Source of the DNA: Novosphingobium sp.
GTDB lineage: Bacteria; Pseudomonadota; Alphaproteobacteria; Sphingomonadales; Sphingomonadaceae
DNA length: 5,455 nucleotides
Direction of reading: 5' to 3'
Assembly (NCBI GenBank): GCA_020853995.1
Contig: JADYXV010000190.1
Location: 1 to 5,455 of the forward strand
Shown in pieces: positions 1 to 5,442 of this stretch. A model generated the notes under the pieces. That model did not search any database. It was not told where the DNA came from and saw nothing but the letters and a program-made list of their open reading frames with translations. Numbering within the stretch: position 1 is the stretch's first letter; the number at the start of each line of letters is the position of its first letter. Position numbers and translations under genes: made by a program.

Positions 1-641
1 GCTGGATCCCCTCGCCACTGCCCGCCATCTACACCGGCGAAAAGCTGAAAGGCTTCCGCGAATGGCTGGCGGCTGACAGCTATGAGGCCACCGGCTCCAT
101 CGGCGGTTCGTTTGTTTCGGAAAACATCGAAGACTATTACCTCAACCCGTGGGAACTGGGTTACGGCAACTTCGTGAAGTTCGATCATGATTTCCATGGC
201 AGTGAAGCGCTGGAAGCCCTGAACCCTGCCGAACAGCGCAAGAAGGTGACGCTGGCATGGCATCCTGAAGACATGGCCAAGATCATGGCTTCGATGTTCA
301 ATCCCGATGGCGAAGCGTACAAGTTCTTCGACGTTCCACTCGCGAACTATGCCTCGTCGAACTATGACCGCGTCGTCGATGCAGGTGGCAAGACCGTTGG
401 CCTCTCGATGTTCACCGGCTTCTCGTACAACGAAAAGCAAGCGCTTTCGCTGGCCACGATCGATCCGGAAATCCCGTTCGGCACTGAACTCCACGTTGTG
501 TGGGGCGAAGAAAACGGCGGAACCCGCAAGACCACGGTAGAGCCGCACAAGCAGCTCAACGTTCGCGTGATCGTCTCGCCGGTTCCCTACAGCCGCGTCG
601 CTCGTGAAGCATACGCCGAAGGCTGGCGCACCGCTCGTTAA
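1..641 (+). CDS. ligM: Tetrahydrofolate-dependent aromatic O-demethylase (LigM/DesA type), 3' part only
   Basis: The reading frame is open from the left edge (first full codon at 3) to TAA at 639-641, giving 212 residues of a protein whose family is about 470 long, so slightly more than half is missing upstream. Enzymes of this GcvT-like family transfer the O-methyl group of vanillate, 3-O-methylgallate or syringate to tetrahydrofolate in the cytoplasm, giving the phenol and 5-methyl-tetrahydrofolate. The visible part starts with WIPSPLPAIYTGEKLKGFRE, continues with EATGSIGGSF, ELGYGNFVKFDHDF, PLANYASSNYD and TTVEPHKQLNVR, and ends VSPVPYSRVAREAYAEGWR. These stretches closely match my memory of SYK-6 LigM. 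The catalytic Tyr of LigM would lie just upstream of the window. The GTG at 174 is internal and is not a start. A metF-like gene follows, which fits C1 recycling. LigM and DesA cannot be told apart from this fragment; DmdA-like relatives are a less likely alternative. Confidence 0.87.
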   Translation, partial: WIPSPLPAIYTGEKLKGFREWLAADSYEATGSIGGSFVSENIEDYYLNPWELGYGNFVKFDHDFHGSEALEALNPAEQRKKVTLAWHPEDMAKIMASMFNPDGEAYKFFDVPLANYASSNYDRVVDAGGKTVGLSMFTGFSYNEKQALSLATIDPEIPFGTELHVVWGEENGGTRKTTVEPHKQLNVRVIVSPVPYSRVAREAYAEGWRTAR

Positions 642-652
642 GCGGCACTTTC

Positions 653-689
653 CCCCTCCCCATCAGGGGAGGGGCTGGGGGTGGGGGCT
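653..689 (+). repeat. GC-rich palindromic intergenic repeat, copy A (forward)
   Basis: A perfect 9-bp stem, cccctcccc (653-661) with ggggagggg (666-674), closes on a four-base loop, atca. A G-rich tail follows to 689. The 15-mer gggaggggctggggg at 667-681 recurs exactly at 2463-2477. No T tract follows, so it is not a classical intrinsic terminator, though it could stabilise the 3' end of the demethylase message. Similar hairpins are, from memory, scattered between genes in many sphingomonad genomes. Confidence 0.8.
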
Positions 690-715
690 CTCCGGCAGCA
701 CAGCGTTTCAACCAA

Positions 716-752
716 AGCCCCCAACCTAACCCCTCTGCTTAACACGAGGGGC
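716..752 (-). repeat. GC-rich palindromic intergenic repeat, copy B (inverted relative to copy A)
   Basis: Read on the minus strand this is the same design as copy A: a short palindrome (cccctc 730-735 with gagggg 746-751, ten-base loop) followed by a G-rich tail. The tail, agcccccaacctaacccctc at 716-735 on the plus strand, is an imperfect reverse complement of copy A's tail at 669-689. Copies A and B therefore form a head-to-head inverted pair around a 26-base centre (690-715) and could fold into one long hairpin in the message. Confidence 0.65.
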
Positions 753-757
753 TCTCT

Positions 758-767
758 GGAGAGAGGA
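758..767 (+). promoter_or_regulatory. Ribosome binding site of metF
   Basis: The purine run ggagagagga ends seven bases before the ATG at 775, with gagg at 763-766 spaced eight bases from it, which supports this start. The same bases form the 3' arm of a small hairpin (ctctc 752-756 with gagag 761-765, loop tgga), so folding could partly mask the site. Confidence 0.6.
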
Positions 768-774
768 TCCCGCA

Positions 775-1656
775 ATGGCCACACCGGTAATTCACCCGAA
801 TTGGGACAAGGAGCCCGCCGGGATCACAGACGGTTTCTCGCTAGAGATGACCGCAAAGGACGAAGCATCCCTGCGCGATGCCGCTCCGCTCATTCCCGCT
901 GAAACGCCCGTTGCGGTCACGTTCCTGCCCGGTGAAGACGTTGCCGCCCGCGTCGCCGCCACGGTTGCCGTGCGCGAACTCGGTTTTGAACCGATGCCCC
1001 ATTTCTCCGCCCGCCGGATCACCTCCGAAGACGATTTCGAAGGCTACCTGCGCGCCGTGGTCGAAAAGGCCGGCGTCGAACGCTGCTTCATCGTTGCAGG
1101 CGATCCGCCCGAACCGGTCGGCCCCTATTTCGATACCTCCGCGCTGATTGCCACCGGCGCGTTCGAACGCTCCGGCATCAAGGCCATCGGTATCGGTGGC
1201 CATCCGGAAGGCCATCCCAACATGACCACGGCGGAATGCTGGGCCGTGCTGGAAAAGAAGGTGGCAGACATCACCGCGCGCGGCATGGCCCCGCTGATCG
1301 TCACCCAGTTCGGTTTTGATCCCGATGCTTTCCTTGCATGGCTGAAAGAACTGCGTGCACGCGGCATCGATGCGCCGGTGCGGATCGGCGTACCCGGGCC
1401 TGCCGGGATCAAGCGCCTGCTATCCTTTGCTGCGCGCTGCGGCGTCGGCGCGTCTACATCCGTTCTCAAAAAATACGGTATCTCGGTCACGAATCTGCTC
1501 GGCAGCGCCGGGCCAGACAAGCTGGTCGATGCCTTCGCCAAGGGCCTCGGCCCCGAACATGGCCGCGTCCGCCTCCACTTCTACCCGTTCGGCGGCCTCA
1601 CCAAAACGCTCGAATGGCTGCACGCTTATAACAAGAAGCACGGCATCGGCGCATGA
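775..1656 (+). CDS. metF: MetF-like 5,10-methylenetetrahydrofolate reductase
   Basis: The product is 293 residues, a normal length for a bacterial single-domain MetF. These FAD-dependent cytosolic enzymes interconvert 5,10-methylene- and 5-methyl-tetrahydrofolate. Family landmarks appear in order along the TIM barrel: FSLEMTAKD with an acidic residue at 24, PHFSAR (75-80), AGDPPEP (108-114, with the folate-contacting Asp expected at 110), GIGGHPEGHPN (139-149), LIVTQFGFD (174-182, with the conserved Gln at 178), RIGVPGPAG (203-211) and the C-terminal HFYPFGGLTKTLEWL (268-282). The sequence is clearly diverged from E. coli MetF, which has FEFFPP at the N-terminus. Its place after the O-demethylase matches the ligM-metF arrangement of SYK-6, where MetF oxidises the 5-methyl-tetrahydrofolate made by demethylation; this role here is inferred. 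The start is set by ATG with a good ribosome binding site. The stop overlaps the next gene. A general role in methionine synthesis is also possible. Confidence 0.88.
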   Translation: MATPVIHPNWDKEPAGITDGFSLEMTAKDEASLRDAAPLIPAETPVAVTFLPGEDVAARVAATVAVRELGFEPMPHFSARRITSEDDFEGYLRAVVEKAGVERCFIVAGDPPEPVGPYFDTSALIATGAFERSGIKAIGIGGHPEGHPNMTTAECWAVLEKKVADITARGMAPLIVTQFGFDPDAFLAWLKELRARGIDAPVRIGVPGPAGIKRLLSFAARCGVGASTSVLKKYGISVTNLLGSAGPDKLVDAFAKGLGPEHGRVRLHFYPFGGLTKTLEWLHAYNKKHGIGA

Positions 1657-2321
1657 CGGACTACGTTCTCGTCCACGGCGCATGGTGCGGAAGCTGGGCT
1701 TGGGCGCGGCATGAAGCTGAACTGGCAGCAGCAGGGCATCGCGTCGTAAACGCCAACCTCACCGGTCTTGGCAGCAGTGCCGACGAATTTCATCCGGGCA
1801 TAACGCTCACCACGATGATCGATGATGTCTGCGCGCAAATTGCCGCAGCAGGTCTTGATCGCTTCGTCTTGGCGGGCCATTCATGGGGTGGCATGGTCAT
1901 CACCGGCGTTGCTGCAAGGCTCGGCGCGCGCATCGATGCCATCGTCTATGTCGATGCCTTCGTGCCACAAGACGGCCAGTCGCTGTGGGATCTGACCGGT
2001 AATTTTGAACACGATCATTATGTCGATAGCCAGAAGTTCCACCCCGGTGCGGTCGCCCCGCTGCCCGGTTTGACATCACCGATGCTGACGCCGCATCCAC
2101 TCCTGACCCTGCTCGAAGCCGTGCGCCTGACCGGCGAAGAGGTCAAAATCCCCCGCCGCATCTATATTTTCGCCAACGAATGGCAGCCCACTCCCTTCGC
2201 CCAATTCAGCCGTGCCCTGAAGAACGATCCCGCGTGGGAATATCACGAAGCCAAATGCGGCCACTTCGTCATGGCCGACCAGCCCGAACAGCTGATGGAA
2301 ATCCTGCTAAGCTGCGTCTGA
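1653..2321 (+). CDS. Alpha/beta hydrolase, EstC/hydroxynitrile-lyase-like subfamily
   Basis: A 222-residue protein with a compact alpha/beta hydrolase fold. Near the N-terminus YVLVHGAWCGSWAW (4-17) supplies the HG oxyanion motif. The nucleophile elbow is GHSWGG (75-80) with Ser77. IVYVDAFVPQDGQS (97-110) is typical of the EstC, methylesterase and hydroxynitrile-lyase relatives. The catalytic His is expected at 204 in KCGHFVM. The triad acid is not obvious; Glu176 in the IFANEW stretch is one candidate. There is no signal peptide or membrane segment, so it should be cytoplasmic. Its ATG (1653-1655) overlaps the metF TGA (1654-1656) and has no convincing ribosome binding site of its own, so translation probably depends on reinitiation after metF. 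That suggests a linked role, for example hydrolysis of an ester in aromatic metabolism, but the sequence does not show the substrate. Confidence 0.82.
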   Translation: MTDYVLVHGAWCGSWAWARHEAELAAAGHRVVNANLTGLGSSADEFHPGITLTTMIDDVCAQIAAAGLDRFVLAGHSWGGMVITGVAARLGARIDAIVYVDAFVPQDGQSLWDLTGNFEHDHYVDSQKFHPGAVAPLPGLTSPMLTPHPLLTLLEAVRLTGEEVKIPRRIYIFANEWQPTPFAQFSRALKNDPAWEYHEAKCGHFVMADQPEQLMEILLSCV

Positions 2322-2353
2322 ACAGGTCGCCTCCATTATTCTGGCTTCCGTTC

Positions 2354-2375
2354 GTGTCGAGCGAAGTCGAGACAC
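2354..2375. repeat. Imperfect palindrome built around tcga...tcga
   Basis: The sequence begins gtgtcga, has gcgaag in the middle and ends tcgagacac. The outer gtgtc/gacac arms are complementary, and an alternative pairing uses tcga with tcga and leaves a two-base bulge. It is unlike the G-rich family elsewhere in the window. From memory, very similar 'tgtcgagcgaagtcgagaca' elements occur in many copies between genes of sphingomonads. Only one copy is visible here, so calling it dispersed is knowledge-based. Confidence 0.55.
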
Positions 2376-2419
2376 TTGGCGCGACGGTTGAAAAAAGCAG
2401 GCGTAAATCCGTCCCGCTG

Positions 2420-2435
2420 CCTCCCTCAAGGGAGG
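2420..2435. repeat. Short GC-rich hairpin, partial copy of the G-rich repeat family
   Basis: A six-base stem, cctccc (2420-2425) with gggagg (2430-2435), closes on the loop tcaa. The ctccctcaagggag core is repeated exactly inside the larger palindrome starting 31 bases later, so this looks like a truncated or duplicated copy lacking the G-rich tail. Confidence 0.6.
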
Positions 2436-2450
2436 AGTATTCCCGAAACT

Positions 2451-2484
2451 CCCCTCCCTCAAGGGAGGGGCTGGGGGAGGGTGT
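2451..2484 (+). repeat. GC-rich palindromic intergenic repeat, copy C
   Basis: An 8-bp stem (9 complementary bases per arm) pairs cccctccct (2451-2459) with agggagggg (2462-2470) over a tcaa loop, and a G-rich tail follows. The 15-mer gggaggggctggggg (2463-2477) is identical to bases 667-681 in copy A, which shows this is a repeat family rather than chance GC richness. It lies just beyond the stop of the riboflavin synthase gene and could act as a transcript end for either strand. Confidence 0.78.
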
Positions 2485-2497
2485 CCGACCTAGAGGA

Positions 2498-3121
2498 CTA
2501 CCCCTGCGCGGCCAAACTCTGCATGCGCTTCAAATATCGCGCCAGCACATCAATCTCCAGGTTCACCTTGTGCCCCGGCACAAGCGTGCCAATCGTCGTC
2601 ACTTGCGCAGTGTGCGGGATGATGTTCAGCATGAAATGGCACGCCCCATCGGGCTGGTCCGCCACGTCATTCACTGTCAGCGATACGCCGTTCACGGTAA
2701 TCGAACCCTTGGCCGCAATATAGGGGGAAAGCTCTTTCGGCGCGGCAATCACAAAGCGCAATGATCCGCCTTCGGGCGTGATGCTCACAACTTCGCCCAC
2801 CGCATCAACATGGCCGGTCACAATATGCCCGCCCAGTTCGTCGCCCAGCTTCAATGCCGGTTCAAGGTTTAACGGCGCGCCTGTCACCCACTGCTGCGGG
2901 GCCGTGCAGTTGATCGTCTCGCCCGAAACGTCCACCGCAAACCAGCCTTCACCGGCAACGCCGCCCTTGTCCACCACGGTCAGGCACACGCCCGAACAGG
3001 CAATCGATGCGCCGATGGCAATCTTGGCAGGGTCCATCGCGCAAGAGATCGTGATGTGCTTGTCACCCTTGTCCTCGATGGAAAGGATGTTGCCCACTTC
3101 GGTGACGATCCCTGTAAACAT
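2498..3121 (-). CDS. ribE: Riboflavin synthase (alpha chain)
   Basis: A 207-residue protein of normal length for riboflavin synthase, which converts two molecules of 6,7-dimethyl-8-ribityllumazine to riboflavin and a pyrimidine that is recycled. It begins with the near-invariant MFTGIV and has the two repeated beta-barrel domains. In the N-terminal barrel are SGVCLTV (43-49, Cys46 matching the conserved Cys48 of E. coli), SGET (66-69) and DELGGHIVTGHVD (94-106). In the C-terminal barrel are KGSITVNGVSLTVND (138-152, Ser147 matching E. coli Ser146), LIPHT-like IIPHTAQVTTIG (168-178) and VNLEID (186-191, Asp191 matching E. coli Asp185). The gene begins 12 bases after the ribD stop with a strong ribosome binding site. 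It is the last gene of the visible unit; no lumazine synthase (ribH) or ribBA follows before the convergent hydrolase gene. Some annotations use the symbol ribC. Confidence 0.96.
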   Translation of the reverse strand: MFTGIVTEVGNILSIEDKGDKHITISCAMDPAKIAIGASIACSGVCLTVVDKGGVAGEGWFAVDVSGETINCTAPQQWVTGAPLNLEPALKLGDELGGHIVTGHVDAVGEVVSITPEGGSLRFVIAAPKELSPYIAAKGSITVNGVSLTVNDVADQPDGACHFMLNIIPHTAQVTTIGTLVPGHKVNLEIDVLARYLKRMQSLAAQG

Positions 3122-3128
3122 TGCAAAT

Positions 3129-3135
3129 CTCCCTT
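3129..3135 (-). promoter_or_regulatory. Ribosome binding site of riboflavin synthase
   Basis: On the minus strand aagggag sits seven bases before the ATG and begins within the ribD stop codon TAA. This near-consensus site fixes the riboflavin synthase start and lets ribosomes load at the ribD end. Confidence 0.8.
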
Positions 3136-4105
3136 ATCGGACGCGGCCGTAGACGTCGCACGCATCGCTGCCAAGCGTCCGCCGGTCCACCATGCACCAA
3201 CGCCCATGTGCTTGCGCCAACCCATCCAAACCGATGTCGCCAATTGCAGGCAGGCCAGCACCCACGATGATCGGCGCGCGATAGATCAGCAGTCGGTCCA
3301 CCATATCCGCCGCAATAAAGCTGGCCGCCGCCTGCGCGCCACCTTCCACGAAAAGATATTGCGCATCGCCGAACGCACCGGGCACGGTAATGTCGGCTAC
3401 GGCCAACCAGCCATCGGGCACAGGTCCGCGCGTCAAAACCATGCGTTGCGGGCTGCGTTCCTCAAGCCCTGCCAAGCGCACATCAAGGCGGGGGGCATCT
3501 GCCCGCATAGTGCCACCGCCAACCAGTATCGCATCGGCCCGCGCCCGTTCAACATGGCAATGCGCGCGCGCCTCCGGTCCCGTAATCCACCGGCTCGATC
3601 CATCGGCCAGCGCAATCTTGCCATCCACAGACATCGCCAGTTTCAGCGTCACATGCGGACGGACTCTCATCATGCGCACAAGGTATCCGGCCAAAGATGC
3701 CTGCGCAGCAGGACAGGGCAAAACGTCTGCCAAAATCCCCGCCGCTCGCAGTGCCGCAATCCCGCTGCCCGCCGTGCGCGGATCAGGGTCTTCCACGCCG
3801 ATCACCACGCGGGCAAGGCCGCTGCCCAATAGCAGCGATGTGCAAGATGGGCCGCGCTCACTGGCATGGGCGCAAGGCTCCAGCGTGACATAGAGCGTGC
3901 CCCCGCGGGCAGCATCGCCCGCCATCGCCAATGCTTCGGCCTCGGCATGCGGCCTGCCGCTAGCCCGGGTCCATCCGCGCCCGATCACGATGCCATCTTT
4001 GACAATCACCGCGCCCACCGCCGGGTTCGGACGGCTAAGCGGTCGCCCGCGCGCCGCCACTGCCGCAGCCGCCTCCAGCCAGCGCAGATCGTCGGCGCGG
4101 GTCAT
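3134..4105 (-). CDS. ribD: Bifunctional riboflavin biosynthesis deaminase/reductase RibD
   Basis: A 323-residue two-domain enzyme. The N-terminal cytidine-deaminase-like domain removes the pyrimidine amino group of the GTP cyclohydrolase II product, and the C-terminal domain reduces the ribosyl chain with NADPH. Deaminase landmarks are SRPNPAVGAVIV (24-35), HAE (53-55; zinc His53 and catalytic Glu55) and EPCAH (76-80; zinc Cys78), with the third zinc ligand Cys88 in RGPSC. Reductase landmarks are VTLKLAMSVDGKIA (152-165), SRWITG (171-176), ADAILVGGGTMRADAPRLDVR (190-210) and FVEGGAQAAASFI (252-264). It is shorter than the roughly 367-residue E. coli protein because the stretch between residues about 225 and 250 is compact, where relatives usually carry an extra helix before the VEGG strand. 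The start overlaps the upstream stop by ATGA and has only a weak ribosome binding site, so translational coupling is likely. Confidence 0.95.
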   Translation of the reverse strand: MTRADDLRWLEAAAAVAARGRPLSRPNPAVGAVIVKDGIVIGRGWTRASGRPHAEAEALAMAGDAARGGTLYVTLEPCAHASERGPSCTSLLLGSGLARVVIGVEDPDPRTAGSGIAALRAAGILADVLPCPAAQASLAGYLVRMMRVRPHVTLKLAMSVDGKIALADGSSRWITGPEARAHCHVERARADAILVGGGTMRADAPRLDVRLAGLEERSPQRMVLTRGPVPDGWLAVADITVPGAFGDAQYLFVEGGAQAAASFIAADMVDRLLIYRAPIIVGAGLPAIGDIGLDGLAQAHGRWCMVDRRTLGSDACDVYGRVR

Positions 4106-4593
4106 GGCGCTTTGACCAGCCCCGCCTTCTTTGCTTCATCGAATACCGGATTGTCTATCAAATGCTTGTCGAGGATCGCCTTGCGCTCCGCCTCAAGCTT
4201 TGCCTTCTCTGCGGCGCGCTCGGCCTTGCCCTCGGCATAGGCCTTGGCCGTATCGACGCCGGTCGCATCGCCCACCGCGCGATACATCTGGCGCATCCGT
4301 TCCTGCCGGGCCTCTTCCTCGGCCTCCTCGGCCCGCACTTTGGCGGTGGCCGCAAAGTTTTCTGCAAGGATTTCAGCGTCGGTGCGGCCCTCGATCAGGC
4401 TCGGGAAATAGATCACCTTCGGCGGATCAGGCAGGCCGCGCCCGCCCTCGCTCCCCAGCGCCACAAAAATGGTGCCGGTGATGATCGTCGCCAGCACCAG
4501 CGCGATGCCGCGATACTCACTCGGTGCGCCCAGCACTTGCCAAAAGTCGATAATCGCGCGGCGCGGCGACACATTGCGGAAGAACGATTTCAT
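4102..4593 (-). CDS. Small single-pass membrane protein with charged helical tail, function unknown
   Basis: I do not recognise a named family. The 163 residues comprise a basic N-terminus (Lys2, Arg6, Arg11, Arg12, Arg28), one hydrophobic segment at about 29-47 (GIALVLATIITGTIFVALG), a Gly/Pro-rich linker (48-62), and a long Ala/Glu/Lys/Arg-rich region from about 72 to 143 that is probably helical or coiled coil, interrupted near GDATGVD (108-114). The positive-inside rule puts the N-terminus in the cytoplasm and the charged tail in the periplasm. No cleavable signal peptide or lipobox is evident. The start is well constrained because an in-frame TAG lies three codons upstream of the ATG, although the ribosome binding site is weak. 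It follows the metallopeptidase gene by 40 bases and its stop overlaps the ribD start, so it belongs to the same transcription unit. A link to riboflavin synthesis is not shown. Confidence 0.8.
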   Translation of the reverse strand: MKSFFRNVSPRRAIIDFWQVLGAPSEYRGIALVLATIITGTIFVALGSEGGRGLPDPPKVIYFPSLIEGRTDAEILAENFAATAKVRAEEAEEEARQERMRQMYRAVGDATGVDTAKAYAEGKAERAAEKAKLEAERKAILDKHLIDNPVFDEAKKAGLVKAP

Positions 4594-4633
4594 GGGAGCC
4601 TAAATAGGGCGTGTGCGCCACTTATGCCAGCCA
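4594..4633 (-). other. Short intergenic gap between peptidase and membrane-protein genes
   Basis: The 40 bases between these two genes show no convincing terminator, promoter or repeat. They hold an in-frame TAG that bounds the downstream start and only a weak agg before it. The two genes are therefore probably co-transcribed. Confidence 0.5.
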
Positions 4634-5434
4634 TCAACCGAACTGTGCATAAAGCGACCGCCCATGCCGCTTCAACCAGCGGTTGGCCGCGGCCACATCG
4701 CCTTCGAACAGCGTGTCGAGATGCGCGTGAAAGGCAGGGCTGTGATCGAAATGCGTCATGTGCGCCACTTCATGTGCGACGACCGAGCGGCGCACGAAAT
4801 CCGGTGCCATGATCAACCGCCAGTTGATCCGGATCGATCCATCCGATGCGCAACTGCCCCAGCGCCGTTGCGCTCGCGAAAGTGCCAAACGCGGCACGTC
4901 ATGCCCCGTTTTTGCACAATAGTGCGCCAAATCGACACCAAAGTGCCACATCGCTTCGCTCTCAAGCCAGCGCTGCAAACGGCGGCTCAAGGACTCTTGG
5001 GGACCGCCGATAATCAGGTGTCCGGCATCGATCACAGGCTTGCGCCTTGCCGCCTCAGTCCATTGAATTACCAGCATTTCTCCTCTGAAATTCAGCGATG
5101 CACCCGGGGCAATGTGCCGCGCTTCGGGAAGGTTTGCCAACTGCCCCGCCAGCCAGTCTGCCCGGTCGCGCGCAAAGGCTTCGGCATCACCCACGCGGCA
5201 CCACGCCGGAATGGAAACGCGCGCCTCGCTGCCATCGGGCGCAAGCCGTAATGTCATCCGCCGGGCATGACCTAACTTCTTTATAACAAGCGGTAATTCG
5301 CGCTCACCCACCACAATGACGCGCGCCGCAACCTTGCGCGGAGCCGGTGTTTCCTTGGCCCGCGTATCTGCCCGGCGCAGCCAATCAAGCACCGGTTCTG
5401 CCTTTGTTATCAAAGTAATCCGCCGGAACAACAT
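4634..5434 (-). CDS. YgjP/DUF45-type zinc metallopeptidase
   Basis: From the ATG at 5434 the product has 266 residues. The C-terminal half carries the signature of the YgjP-like (DUF45, M48-related) peptidases: RAQRRWGSC (187-195), IRINWRLIMAPDFV (201-214) and HEVAHMTHFDHSPAF (221-235). His221 and His225 are the expected zinc ligands with catalytic Glu222, and His231 is the likely third ligand. The N-terminal part has the strand-rich VVGERELPLVIKKLGHARRM (41-60) common in this family, here preceded by an extra basic segment of about 35 residues. There is no signal peptide, so it is probably cytoplasmic; substrates of the family are largely unknown. The ATG at 5434 is preferred because GGAGGA precedes it closely. 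The frame also stays open to the window edge (TTG at 5455), so an upstream start cannot be excluded. It is the first visible gene of the unit leading into ribD. Confidence 0.88.
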   Translation of the reverse strand: MLFRRITLITKAEPVLDWLRRADTRAKETPAPRKVAARVIVVGERELPLVIKKLGHARRMTLRLAPDGSEARVSIPAWCRVGDAEAFARDRADWLAGQLANLPEARHIAPGASLNFRGEMLVIQWTEAARRKPVIDAGHLIIGGPQESLSRRLQRWLESEAMWHFGVDLAHYCAKTGHDVPRLALSRAQRRWGSCASDGSIRINWRLIMAPDFVRRSVVAHEVAHMTHFDHSPAFHAHLDTLFEGDVAAANRWLKRHGRSLYAQFG

Positions 5435-5436
5435 GC

Positions 5437-5442
5437 TCCTCC
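5437..5442 (-). promoter_or_regulatory. Ribosome binding site of the metallopeptidase gene
   Basis: On the minus strand GGAGGA lies two bases before the ATG at 5434, or four bases if only GGAG is used. The spacing is short but the match is strong, which favours this ATG over the TTG at the window edge. Confidence 0.5.

Larger units (their letters stand above)
2322..2497. other. Convergent intergenic spacer with palindromes, no gene
   Basis: This stretch separates the ends of the plus-strand hydrolase and the minus-strand riboflavin synthase gene. It contains a 22-base imperfect palindrome (2354-2375) and two GC-rich hairpins (2420-2435 and 2451-2470). Plus-strand open frames that cross it run on into antisense of the riboflavin synthase gene and look fortuitous. 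The strong hairpins could stop or stabilise transcripts from both sides, but no T tract follows either one. Confidence 0.7.

Noticed and set aside
174..641. A separate 155-residue gene starting with GTG at 174
   Set aside because: The frame continues upstream to the window edge with residues that match the O-demethylase family, so the GTG is an internal Val codon.
653..674. Intrinsic terminator after the O-demethylase gene
   Set aside because: The stem is strong but is followed by a G-rich tail rather than a T tract, and the same unit recurs elsewhere, so it is better described as a repeat; a partial termination effect remains possible.
841..1215. Minus-strand open frame within metF
   Set aside because: It is a complementary-strand shadow of a clearly conserved reductase and has no ribosome binding site or known motif.
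2180..2764. Plus-strand open frame of 194 codons across the convergent spacer
   Set aside because: It overlaps the hydrolase 3' end out of frame, crosses the palindromic repeats and runs antisense to riboflavin synthase. The repeat yields the low-complexity peptide PSREGLGEGV, typical of translated intergenic repeats.
3056..3832. Plus-strand open frame of 258 codons
   Set aside because: It is antisense to ribD and the start of riboflavin synthase, both of which have complete conserved motifs. The translation is rich in Arg, His and Ala without recognisable domains, as expected for a GC-rich shadow frame.
4613..5251. Plus-strand open frame of 212 codons
   Set aside because: It is antisense to the metallopeptidase gene, which carries HEVAH and RWGSC signatures. 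No motif is seen in the plus-strand translation.
5402..5415. Palindrome ctttg-ttat-caaag near the right edge
   Set aside because: It is a five-base stem inside the metallopeptidase coding region and is likely to be chance.
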